A DNA stretch of 64,000 bases from CAIMWS01 sp964409245 (GTDB taxonomy: Bacteria > Verrucomicrobiota > Verrucomicrobiia > Limisphaerales > UBA1319), in NCBI GenBank assembly GCA_964409245.1, contig CAYPCQ010000015.1, positions 30,720-94,719 on the forward strand, in the 5' to 3' direction. Below the pieces are notes generated by a model. It did no database searches. It was given only the letters and a program-made list of their open reading frames with translations, and had not been told where the DNA came from. The position numbers and the translations under genes are program-made. Below are positions 45,886-53,589 of the stretch, piece by piece (within the stretch, counting starts at the first letter, position 1; each line of letters begins with the position of its first letter).

Positions 45886-47310
45886 TCAGGAAAAGAACAG
45901 CCACCACACCAGGACCAGCACTGGCAGCAAATAGGGCAGGGCGAACCGGACCAGGTAGCCCAGGAAAGAGGGGGTGTGGACTTTGGCCTGGTCGGCGATG
46001 GATTTGACCATGAAATTGGGGCCGTTGCCGATGTAGGTCATGGCGCCAAAGAAGACCGAGCCCACGCTGATGGCCATGAGGTAGTTGTTGAACAAGGTGT
46101 TGCCGATCAGGAAGGCGATTTCAATCTGCTCCACGCTGACGGTGTGCGCCTTCAACTGGGTGCCGAAATAGGTCTGCAGGGCCTGCAAGGTGTTCAGGAT
46201 TTCGGGCGTGCGCTGGATGAGGGCCGCGGAGCGGCCGGCGCCACCGGATTCGATCAGCGCCTGGACCCGGCGGACGATTTCCGGATCGATCACCGACCCG
46301 AAGATGGCGCTCAGGAAGCTCAGGTAGGTGGGGGCGTTATCGAGGATGCTCGAAAGGCCGCCGCAGGCCCAGTAAAAGAACGCAGGCGTGGGCCGGCCCA
46401 TGGCGCCGGCGTGGGTTTGCAGGTAATCCAAAGCGGGGATCATGGTGGCGAAAATGCCGATGAACAACAAGGCCACCTCCCGGATGGGCTCGAAGTTGAA
46501 ATCGTTGGCCTCGTGGACGCTCCGCCGGGTGGTGAAATAGGATCCCAGCGCGGCGCCCAGCATGATGGCTTCGCGCAGGAAGACCGGTTCGTTGATGAAC
46601 ACCGCCCCCAGGATGAGGACCAGGAACCCCAGGTTGCCCAACCCTTCAAACCGCCATTGATCGGCCGGCCCGGCCACCGTATCGCGCACCTGTTTGGGGG
46701 CGCGCCAGTAATTCCGGTAATCCAGGGCCAGGAAGATGGCCAGCAAGGCGCCGACGCCCGCCAGCCACATGGGCCAGCAGTGGTGCAGCACCCACCAGAA
46801 CGGCACCCCCTTGAGATACCCCAGGAACAAGGGCGGATCCCCAATGGGCGTGAGCCCGCCACCCACATTGGAAACCAGGAAGATGAAAAAGACGATGTGG
46901 TGCGCCGTGATGCGGTATTTGTTCATGCGCAGCCAGGGCCGGATGAGCAGCATCGAAGCGCCCGTGGTGCCCAGGAGATTGGCCACCACCGCCCCCACCA
47001 GGAGGAAAACCGCGTTGGCCAGCGGCGTGGCCTCCCCTTTGACCTTGATATGGATGCCCCCGGAAACCACGAAGAGCGAGCCGATCAGCGCGATGAAGCT
47101 CACATATTCGTGGGCCACTTCCAGGATCCGCCCATACTCCCGCAGGACCGGGCCGTAATAGGCCAGCGTGACCAATCCGAGGCCGATGGCCACTTTGGGG
47201 TAATGCTTGTGCCACCAATGCGGAAAAGCCAGCGGCGCCAGCGCAATCGTGCCCAGCAGGGCCGCGAAGGGCAGGATCATCCAGGGATTGGGCGATATGA
47301 CATGTCCCAT
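45886..47310 (-). CDS. Sodium:proton antiporter / citrate-transporter-like membrane protein
   Basis: Protein of 474 aa with at least eleven hydrophobic helices. The loop AVVANLLGTTGASMLLIRPW and the SNVGGGLTPIGDPPLFLGYL segment at about 148-168 are typical of the ion-transporter superfamily branch that includes NhaD- and CitMHS-like proteins. The C-terminal helix ends in LVWWLFFS. Transport of sodium or protons is inferred from the family only. The rarD gene is directly downstream. Confidence 0.82.
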   Translation of the reverse strand: MGHVISPNPWMILPFAALLGTIALAPLAFPHWWHKHYPKVAIGLGLVTLAYYGPVLREYGRILEVAHEYVSFIALIGSLFVVSGGIHIKVKGEATPLANAVFLLVGAVVANLLGTTGASMLLIRPWLRMNKYRITAHHIVFFIFLVSNVGGGLTPIGDPPLFLGYLKGVPFWWVLHHCWPMWLAGVGALLAIFLALDYRNYWRAPKQVRDTVAGPADQWRFEGLGNLGFLVLILGAVFINEPVFLREAIMLGAALGSYFTTRRSVHEANDFNFEPIREVALLFIGIFATMIPALDYLQTHAGAMGRPTPAFFYWACGGLSSILDNAPTYLSFLSAIFGSVIDPEIVRRVQALIESGGAGRSAALIQRTPEILNTLQALQTYFGTQLKAHTVSVEQIEIAFLIGNTLFNNYLMAISVGSVFFGAMTYIGNGPNFMVKSIADQAKVHTPSFLGYLVRFALPYLLPVLVLVWWLFFS

Positions 47311-47414
47311 CGGCGCAGCATATTAAACCGCGCCACGCTAAAGCAAGATGAATAGGCCGGGCGATCCGCGGCAAGCGGAAGTATTGCATGACTGACTTCA
47401 AATATCCGGACTTT

Positions 47415-47807
47415 TCAGACCAGGCAATCAGCCAGCAGCGTCCGGGCGCGCTCGTTGTCGTTGGTGGAAAGAATCACCGTGGCCCAACCGCCGTCGCGCC
47501 GCACGAAGCGCATCGAGTGGATGTTGATCTGCGGCTCGCGGAATCGCGCCGCAACTTTTGCCAGGGCGCCGGGTTCGTCCTTGAGGCGGATGGCGATCAG
47601 ATCTTCGCTGATGGCGTGATAGCCCGCATCGGCCAGCGCGCGCAAGGCTTCGTCATAAGGTTCCGCCTCCAGAAAAATGACGCCGTGAACATGGTCGTCA
47701 CTGGCCTGCATCTCGACAATGTTCACGTTGCGGGCGGCGAGCCGCTCGGCGATGTCGGCCACGGTTCCCGGGCGATCCGCCGGCGTGATAATGGTGATTT
47801 GTTTCAT
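47415..47807 (-). CDS. Double-ACT-domain protein coupled to histidine decarboxylase
   Basis: Protein of 130 aa consisting of two ACT domains and nothing else: residues 3-65 (ITIITPADRPGTVADIAERL, NIVEMQASDDHVHGVIFLE) and 70-130 (LIAIRLKDEPGALAKVAARF, NIHSMRFVRRDGGWATVILS). ACT domains bind amino acids and regulate metabolic enzymes. The ATG overlaps the stop codon of the histidine decarboxylase gene by 4 nt, so the two are translated together. The obvious inference is that it senses an amino acid, possibly histidine, and tunes the decarboxylase; there is no direct evidence for the ligand. Confidence 0.9.
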   Translation of the reverse strand: MKQITIITPADRPGTVADIAERLAARNVNIVEMQASDDHVHGVIFLEAEPYDEALRALADAGYHAISEDLIAIRLKDEPGALAKVAARFREPQINIHSMRFVRRDGGWATVILSTNDNERARTLLADCLV

Positions 47808-48988
47808 CGGCTTGGTTCTTTCGGTTGGTTGAGCGATGCAGCCACCTCGCTCACGACCGCGTCAATCATCGCGTGCGTGACCTGGGGCATGGTGATGATG
47901 TGCGCGATGTCATGGCTCGGGGCCATCTGCCAGCGCGCGAGGACTTCCGCGCCTGGACGGGGAAAAACCACGGTGTTGGAATTGAGGTGGCGCCAGGCGT
48001 GAATTCCGGCGGCTTGGAACCTTTGAATCGCGTAATCCGCCGATGCCAGACAGTCGGCAACCCGCTGCCGAAAACCCGCTTCGCCCCAGCGCTGGATGGC
48101 GCTCCATAAAATCAACGGGCTGAGGCCATTCCGGCTGCCGGCGATGGTCGTGTCCATGCAGCCGACATATTCCACGCTGCGGGCCACCCGGTCCACATGG
48201 CTGCGCCGCGCCAGCGCCACGCCACACGGCATGGGGGAACCGATGAACTTGTGGCCGGAAACGGAAATGGAATCAAGGCCCGCATCAAACCCATACGGTT
48301 GCGGATTGCTTACCCACGGCAGGATCATGCCGGAAAGCGCCGCGTCGGCGTGGATGAAAAAACGGCGGATCGCGAGCTCCTTCAACAGCGCGTGGATTTT
48401 CCGCAGGTCATCCACCGCGCCGTGCATGGTCGTGCCGATATTGGCCATGATGATGGGCGGGACATCGCGGTGGATTTTTATCGTCTCCCGCAAATCGTCG
48501 TAATCAATTTCGCCATCCTCGTGGCCGCGGATCATGATACTCCGCGCCCCCAGCACGCGGACGATTTTCGCCGCCGAATAATGCGTGTGCTCCGAATAAT
48601 AAACGACGCCATCGGGATAGAGTTCACGCGCCAGATAGAGGCCGTAAAGATTCCCCTCCGTGCCGCCCGCCGTGGTGTAGCCCCACGTTTGGCCCGCGGG
48701 AGCGCGCAGATGTTTTTGAAAAAACGCAATGACTTCGCGCTCGAAGGCGAACGTGTTCTCCCGGTAGATGGACTCGCCAAACGGATCGCCGACATTGTTC
48801 AGGGAAAAGCGCAACAGCGGCTGGATCTCCGAATAATCATAATCCTGGGTGCACGGATAACCCACAAACGTGGCGGTTTGTTTTTCCATCTCCGCCTGAA
48901 ATTCTGCGATGCGGGCCGCTGCCGCTGCTGGCAACGGCGGCATGGGCGAAATGCTGGGGCGCAACTGGTTAGGAGGAAGTGGATCCAT
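47804..48988 (-). CDS. hdc: Pyridoxal-phosphate-dependent histidine decarboxylase
   Basis: Protein of 394 aa of the group II decarboxylase fold. It follows the bacterial PLP-type histidine decarboxylase pattern closely: FSLNNVGDPFGESIYRENTF, WGYTTAGGTEGNLYGLYLAR, EIDYDDL, IIMANIGTTMHGAVDD and FFIHADAALSGMILPW. The PLP lysine is Lys247 in SISVSGHKFIGSPMPCG; Asp215 in HADAALS and His136 in EHTHYSA are the other cofactor-contacting positions. The enzyme would convert histidine to histamine in the cytoplasm. Aspartate/serine-type relatives share the fold, so substrate should be tested. It overlaps the double-ACT gene by 4 nt; upstream lies the S9 peptidase gene. Confidence 0.86.
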   Translation of the reverse strand: MDPLPPNQLRPSISPMPPLPAAAAARIAEFQAEMEKQTATFVGYPCTQDYDYSEIQPLLRFSLNNVGDPFGESIYRENTFAFEREVIAFFQKHLRAPAGQTWGYTTAGGTEGNLYGLYLARELYPDGVVYYSEHTHYSAAKIVRVLGARSIMIRGHEDGEIDYDDLRETIKIHRDVPPIIMANIGTTMHGAVDDLRKIHALLKELAIRRFFIHADAALSGMILPWVSNPQPYGFDAGLDSISVSGHKFIGSPMPCGVALARRSHVDRVARSVEYVGCMDTTIAGSRNGLSPLILWSAIQRWGEAGFRQRVADCLASADYAIQRFQAAGIHAWRHLNSNTVVFPRPGAEVLARWQMAPSHDIAHIITMPQVTHAMIDAVVSEVAASLNQPKEPSR

Positions 48989-48991
48989 AAT

Positions 48992-49186
48992 TCATTTTCC
49001 GGAGGACGCCTGCGCAGCTTCTTCGGCGATCAGGCGATAACCTTCACGAACGACCTTGGCCGCGCGTGAATAATTCAGGCGCAAACATTCCAATACTGGC
49101 CGGAATTGGGTTTTGCGGTGCCAGCCGTTGCCGCCGCCGGTGGCCGGACCGGAGGACGGGAAAAGGGGTATGGCTCGAAAGTCCAT
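48992..49186 (-). CDS. Small hypothetical ORF filling the gap between peptidase and decarboxylase genes
   Basis: Frame of 64 codons. Its ATG follows the S9 peptidase stop codon directly (TGA-ATG) and its own stop lies 3 nt before the decarboxylase start. The C-terminal part (RLNYSRAAKVVREGYRLIAE) looks like an amphipathic helix, while the N-terminal part is Gly/Pro-rich and unlike any family known to me. It may be a real small coupled gene or the tail of a lost gene. Confidence 0.35.
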   Translation of the reverse strand: MDFRAIPLFPSSGPATGGGNGWHRKTQFRPVLECLRLNYSRAAKVVREGYRLIAEEAAQASSGK

Positions 49187-51520
49187 TCAGCGCGGCCCCG
49201 GCGGCAGGTGTTCAATGAGATACCGGGCAATCAACATGCGCACGTGAGCGAGTGACCCTTTACCCTCAGAGAGCCCGTGATCGCGATTGGGATACACAAA
49301 GTAGTCGAAGCGTTTACCCAGAGCGATGAGCCGGTCCACCAGCCCTTCGGTAATCTCGATGTGCGTGTTCGTTTCGCCCGAGCCGGTGATGATCAGCAGG
49401 TCGCCGCGCAGCCCGTCGGCGTAAGTGATCGGCGCACAGGTGCGATAGCCCTCGGGATTGTCCTGCGGCGTGCGCATGTAAATCTCCTGATACCCGGCGT
49501 TGTAGTACTGCGGCTGCGGCTTCGGCACGACGGCGATGCCCACGTGATAAACGTCCGGCTGGCGGAACATCGCGTTCAGCGTATTCGAGCCACCGCCGCT
49601 CCAGCCCCAGATGGCCACCCGCGAGAGATCCACGAACGGGCAAAGGCGTGCCAGCGCCTTCAGGCCCGCGGCCTGCTCCTCGGTCGAGAGCGGCCCGAGG
49701 CTGCCAAACACCGCCCGACGCCATGCCGCCCCCTTGGGCGCAGGCGTGCCCCGATTGTCCATTGTCACCACGATATAGCCCAGGTCGGCCACCGCCCGGT
49801 GAAAGAGGGCTTGCCCGCTGCCCCAGTCGTCCAGCACTGTTTGTCCGGCGGGCTCGCCATAAACGTACACCAGGACGGGGTACTTTTTCATGGGGTCAAA
49901 ATCCCGCGGTTTGATCATCCAGGCGTCCATCACCACGCCGCCGCCGATGTCGAGCTGGAGGAACTCGGTGGGCCGCGCGATCAGTGGCTTGACCCGGGCG
50001 GCCGGCGCGGCGTTGTCCTCCAGCACGCGCACGCTCCGGTGTTCCGGCAGTTGCACCAGCTCGGTCACCGGCGGCTGGTCGAAGGTGGACCAGGTGTGGA
50101 ACGCCCAACGGCTGTCCGGAGAGAAAACGTAACGGTGCGAGCCGGGCTGATCCATCGGCGTCAACCGTTCGGGCGTGCCGGTTCCGTCCAGGCGCCCGCG
50201 GTAGAGATAGCGTTGCGTCGCGTTGGCCGGCGAGGCGTAATAATAAAACCATCCGTTCTGGTCATCCACCTGGCCGCGCGCGATGAGGTCGCTGCCGGCC
50301 GCGGTGATTGGGTTCAGTTTCGAACCGTCCCGCGCCACGACATAGGCGCGCCGCCAGCCATCCCGCTCACTGATGATGACCAAGGCCTGGCCGCCGCGAA
50401 TCCACTCCAGCCCTTCGTTGGCCGAAGGCTCCATATCCACCCAGGCAGGATCGGTTTCTCCGTAAGCCTTGGTGATCGCGCCCGTGCGATGGTTGGCCAG
50501 CAGGAACTCCCGCGCGTCCCGGGAACGGCTCAATTTCTCGACGAGCAATTCCTCGGAATTCCCGGCCCAGCTCACTTGGTTCAGGTAAAATGTCCCCGGC
50601 TTGCCGGCCAGCTCGATCCAGCGCGTGGGGCCGCCTTCCGCACCCACGACGCCGATGCGCAGCGCGGCAATCGGCCCGCCGATCCGTTCATATCTCGTTT
50701 CCCGGAACGTGCGATAGGTCGGGTCGCCGGGTATAAGGACCGCCCGCTTGGGGACGGCCGAGGAATCGGTCCGGACATAGGCGATCCATTTGCCGTCGGG
50801 ACTCCAACTGGCGAGGCCGTTTTCGATGGTGTCGGGATCGCCGTCTTTGGTCAGCGGCATCGCCTGGCCACTGGCCAGGTCGAACACGATCAAGTCCGCG
50901 CCGCGCGAACCCAAAAGCTGCTGGCCATCCGGGGAAAAGGCATTCGACTCAAACCGCGCTCCGCGGCCTGCGTCCACCGGACGCAAGGATCCCGACGCCG
51001 GTTCATGCAGCCAATGATCGCTCCCGCGTTCGCCGCCGGTGTTGTCCGTGTGCAGCAGAAAACAGTTGCCCGATGGCGCACGGATGAACCCCCGGATCCG
51101 CAGGCGCTGCGAGGTGGCGGGGACAAGGAGTTTCCCGCTGGCCACCACGACCGTGCGCTGGCCGCTGGCGGAATCGTAGCGGGCGATCTCCGCTCCCGCC
51201 GCGCCATCCGGCGTCTCCAACTTCAGATAGCCCGAGCCGTCCGGCAGCCAGGTGGCGCCAAAAGAGCGCATGCAAAACTCGTTCGTTTCGTAAATCGCCT
51301 TGATCCGCGGCTCGACCTGCGCCAGCAGGCGGGCGCTGGCTTCCGCTGCGGGGCTGGCCGCTGGCGTTGGCCGGGCGAGCGCCGCCACCACCAGGAGCGT
51401 CCATGCGCACCGCCTGGCCACAGCGCGGCAGAGACGCCATTCACGCTTGGAATTACTGCCGGCGCAGCCCGTCAACACGGTGTCGAGGGTTTCGGTTCTA
51501 TGGGTCATTTTATTTCTCAT
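49187..51520 (-). CDS. S9-family peptidase (DPP IV / prolyl oligopeptidase type)
   Basis: Protein of 777 aa from the ATG at 51520; a second ATG is at 51508. It has a signal segment (CAWTLLVVAALARPTPAASP), an N-terminal beta-propeller (about 60-480) and an alpha/beta-hydrolase domain. The nucleophile Ser641 is in AIWGWSGGGSNTLNA and His748 is in YPNRDHGLSEG. The position of the usual Asp is occupied by Glu716 (TGSGETNTHIEI). It probably cleaves peptides in the periplasm. The open frame continues upstream to 51853 through a deleted gene remnant, which is not part of this protein. A truncated near-identical copy lies at 59992-60654. Confidence 0.85.
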   Translation of the reverse strand: MRNKMTHRTETLDTVLTGCAGSNSKREWRLCRAVARRCAWTLLVVAALARPTPAASPAAEASARLLAQVEPRIKAIYETNEFCMRSFGATWLPDGSGYLKLETPDGAAGAEIARYDSASGQRTVVVASGKLLVPATSQRLRIRGFIRAPSGNCFLLHTDNTGGERGSDHWLHEPASGSLRPVDAGRGARFESNAFSPDGQQLLGSRGADLIVFDLASGQAMPLTKDGDPDTIENGLASWSPDGKWIAYVRTDSSAVPKRAVLIPGDPTYRTFRETRYERIGGPIAALRIGVVGAEGGPTRWIELAGKPGTFYLNQVSWAGNSEELLVEKLSRSRDAREFLLANHRTGAITKAYGETDPAWVDMEPSANEGLEWIRGGQALVIISERDGWRRAYVVARDGSKLNPITAAGSDLIARGQVDDQNGWFYYYASPANATQRYLYRGRLDGTGTPERLTPMDQPGSHRYVFSPDSRWAFHTWSTFDQPPVTELVQLPEHRSVRVLEDNAAPAARVKPLIARPTEFLQLDIGGGVVMDAWMIKPRDFDPMKKYPVLVYVYGEPAGQTVLDDWGSGQALFHRAVADLGYIVVTMDNRGTPAPKGAAWRRAVFGSLGPLSTEEQAAGLKALARLCPFVDLSRVAIWGWSGGGSNTLNAMFRQPDVYHVGIAVVPKPQPQYYNAGYQEIYMRTPQDNPEGYRTCAPITYADGLRGDLLIITGSGETNTHIEITEGLVDRLIALGKRFDYFVYPNRDHGLSEGKGSLAHVRMLIARYLIEHLPPGPR

Positions 51521-51557
51521 GGATCTCGTATCATTACTGTTAGCGGGGTGGTTGCTA

Positions 51558-51853
51558 TCACTGGCGCCGCGCGGGAAAGGGCAACGGAAACGCAGGGCTG
51601 CCCGGCTCACCGCGAAAGCGTTTGGTGATTTCGCCGGACAGCTTGAGATACCAACCGGAGGGCAGGTCTTCGCCGTCAGCGTCGAGGATGAGCCAGCAGC
51701 CTTGCTCGGGGGCATCCTGGAGCGGCCCTCAGCGGGGCAGTTGAACCAGCCCTGATAGCCCAGCAGGACTTTGCCGTCCAGGGTGGTGAAATCGACAGCT
51801 CGCGCCGCAGCGGCGGCAGCAAGCACGCCAGGTAACGTGATGGGGATCTTCAT
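51558..51853 (-). pseudogene. GH71/99-like glycosidase remnant with a large internal deletion
   Basis: The N-terminal 40 codons (51734-51853) encode a signal peptide followed by DGKVLLGYQGWFNCP, the opening of GH71/99-like proteins. Past that, the continuation appears in a different frame as GCWLILDADGEDLPSGWYLK-LSGEITKRF, ending at a stop at 51558-51560, which is like the C-terminal end of the same family. The central roughly 350 residues of a protein usually near 400 residues are missing. Its start overlaps the stop of the FAD oxidoreductase gene by 4 nt, so it was an operon member. Family call is from the two fragments only. Confidence 0.7.
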
Positions 51854-53589
51854 GGTTTCTTTGGCGGTGGGGATTTTCCCGGACTGCCTGATTCCTTGCC
51901 TGCCTCGGGCCGCAGGATCTGTCGGGCGCCTTCCAGCTTTTCACGAAGGGCCGGATAGGGGACGTCCTGCACGCTGACGTTCTTGTCGATGGCCATGCCC
52001 GCCGCGATCGCCGAGCTTTGCGCGAGGGCCATGAACACCGGCTCCATGCGGATCGAGCCATGCGCGACGTGGGAAGCCGAGACGCAGATCGGCGAGAGGA
52101 GGTTTTCGCACTCGCCTTGGCGCGGGATGATCGACCGATAGGAGATGCCATACGGCTTCGGCGGGACGCGCCAGATCACGCCGTCGCTGTTCGCGTGACC
52201 GCTCTCGGTGACGAAATGCTGGACGACGTGTGAGTCCATGCCGAATGAGCCAAGGCCCACCGGATCAGGCGCGGCGCGCTTGCCTTCGCAATCGTGCTGC
52301 GTCATCACATAATCGCCCACCATCCGGCGGGCCTCGCGGATGTAGATCAGCCAGGGCCACCCGCCGTTGTCGGCGAATTCATCCCTGGCCAACCCGTAAG
52401 CCGCCGTCTTCCTGCGGACGGCCTCGGGCACTCGTGGATTGTTCGCCAGGGTCCAGAGGAAGCCGCGGATATAGGTCTCATGCTCTTGCTCGATCTCGCG
52501 GCGCCGCTCGTAGCTGGCCTCCGGATAATCCCAGTTCGCTCCGGGCAGATCCGAGCCGATGGCGTGCATGTTGTTCCAATCCACTTTCTGTTTCCTGCCC
52601 GCCAGCGGCTCGATGAGCGCCGGCAACCGTTCATCGCCGCCGTCGAAATTGCGCAACAGCAGCTCGTGATCCAGCTCGCGATAGCCCGCGGGCTTCTCGA
52701 TGGGAATGCGGAGTGCCGAATCGGTCGTCAGGCAGACGCGATAGGTGTACGCCTGAATCTTCTGGTCGCCTTGACCGTTGGCGAGGCCCTCGATGCGGAA
52801 CACATACGGCAGCAGTCCGCTCTTGGGGTCGCCCGGCTTGACATAGGGATCCACTTCCTTGATGAAATGATCCTTGTCGCCCTGGGTGTAATGGACGCGC
52901 GGTTTGGTATCGCCACGCCGCACGCCCGCCAGGTCCTCGCCGTATTGACTCTCCGGCTCGCGCCCCACCGTGCAGGCAACTCCCGCCGCCGCCATGAGGT
53001 CGCCAACGCAGGTGGCGTCGATGAACATCTTTCCGCGATAGGTCTTGCCGCTGAGCGTGGTGATGGACTCGATGCGCCGGCCACTCATCTTCACACCTTT
53101 ACCGGGAGCGCGATCGAGCTTTTCGTTGTAGACGGCCTTCAGTCCTGCTTCCGCGATCATCTTCTCGAACACCTGCCGGCCCACGTGCGGCTCGAAGCTG
53201 CGAATGTAGTTTGTCCCGTAAGCCGCCGCGATCGCGTCATAGAACTCCGAGGCGATACCGCCAAAAGTGTGGCGCCGGCCGAGAAAATCCGTCGCGCCGA
53301 GCCCGCTCGCGCTCATGCCGCCGGGAAAGCCGGTGGGATTGACCAGAACGACCGAGCGTCCCTCGCGTTTGGCAGCGACCGCCGCCATGACAGCCCCGGA
53401 CGAATCGCCATAGACAACGACATCATGCACGAGCTGCTCGCCTGGCCCTTGGATGTCCGGCGCCGCCGGCGAAGCATGACCCGCGAAACAGGCAGCCAGG
53501 AACACCACGACGACGAGCGGCAGCATGCAATCTTTGAAAGCGTTCGCTTTCATGGAAACCCGTTTTGGGTTGGCGCGAGGATGCGTCAT
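51850..53589 (-). CDS. Exported FAD-dependent oxidoreductase (FAD_oxidored family), probably a lipoprotein
   Basis: Protein of 579 aa from the ATG at 53589, which overlaps the preceding stop (ATGA); the internal ATG at 53553 is an alternative. The signal peptide LPLVVVVFLAACFAGHASPA includes a lipobox-like LAAC. The dinucleotide-binding region is VVVYGDSSGAVMAAVAAKRE at about 58-77, followed by VVLVNPTGFPGGMSASGLGA. The conserved IDATCVGDLMAAAGV (about 184-198) and SIIPRQGECENLLSPICVSA near the end are typical of this family, common in glycan-active gene sets. The oxidised substrate is unknown. Start of the remnant glycosidase overlaps its stop. Confidence 0.85.
   Translation of the reverse strand: MTHPRANPKRVSMKANAFKDCMLPLVVVVFLAACFAGHASPAAPDIQGPGEQLVHDVVVYGDSSGAVMAAVAAKREGRSVVLVNPTGFPGGMSASGLGATDFLGRRHTFGGIASEFYDAIAAAYGTNYIRSFEPHVGRQVFEKMIAEAGLKAVYNEKLDRAPGKGVKMSGRRIESITTLSGKTYRGKMFIDATCVGDLMAAAGVACTVGREPESQYGEDLAGVRRGDTKPRVHYTQGDKDHFIKEVDPYVKPGDPKSGLLPYVFRIEGLANGQGDQKIQAYTYRVCLTTDSALRIPIEKPAGYRELDHELLLRNFDGGDERLPALIEPLAGRKQKVDWNNMHAIGSDLPGANWDYPEASYERRREIEQEHETYIRGFLWTLANNPRVPEAVRRKTAAYGLARDEFADNGGWPWLIYIREARRMVGDYVMTQHDCEGKRAAPDPVGLGSFGMDSHVVQHFVTESGHANSDGVIWRVPPKPYGISYRSIIPRQGECENLLSPICVSASHVAHGSIRMEPVFMALAQSSAIAAGMAIDKNVSVQDVPYPALREKLEGARQILRPEAGKESGSPGKSPPPKKP

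Noticed and set aside
45139..47355. Long plus-strand frame (738 codons) opposite rarD and the antiporter gene
   Set aside because: The translation is Gln/His/Gly-rich and non-protein-like, while the minus strand encodes proper membrane helices.
49277..51628. Plus-strand frame of 783 codons opposite the S9 peptidase
   Set aside because: It is a reverse-strand shadow: the minus strand carries the GWSGGG and DHG catalytic motifs.
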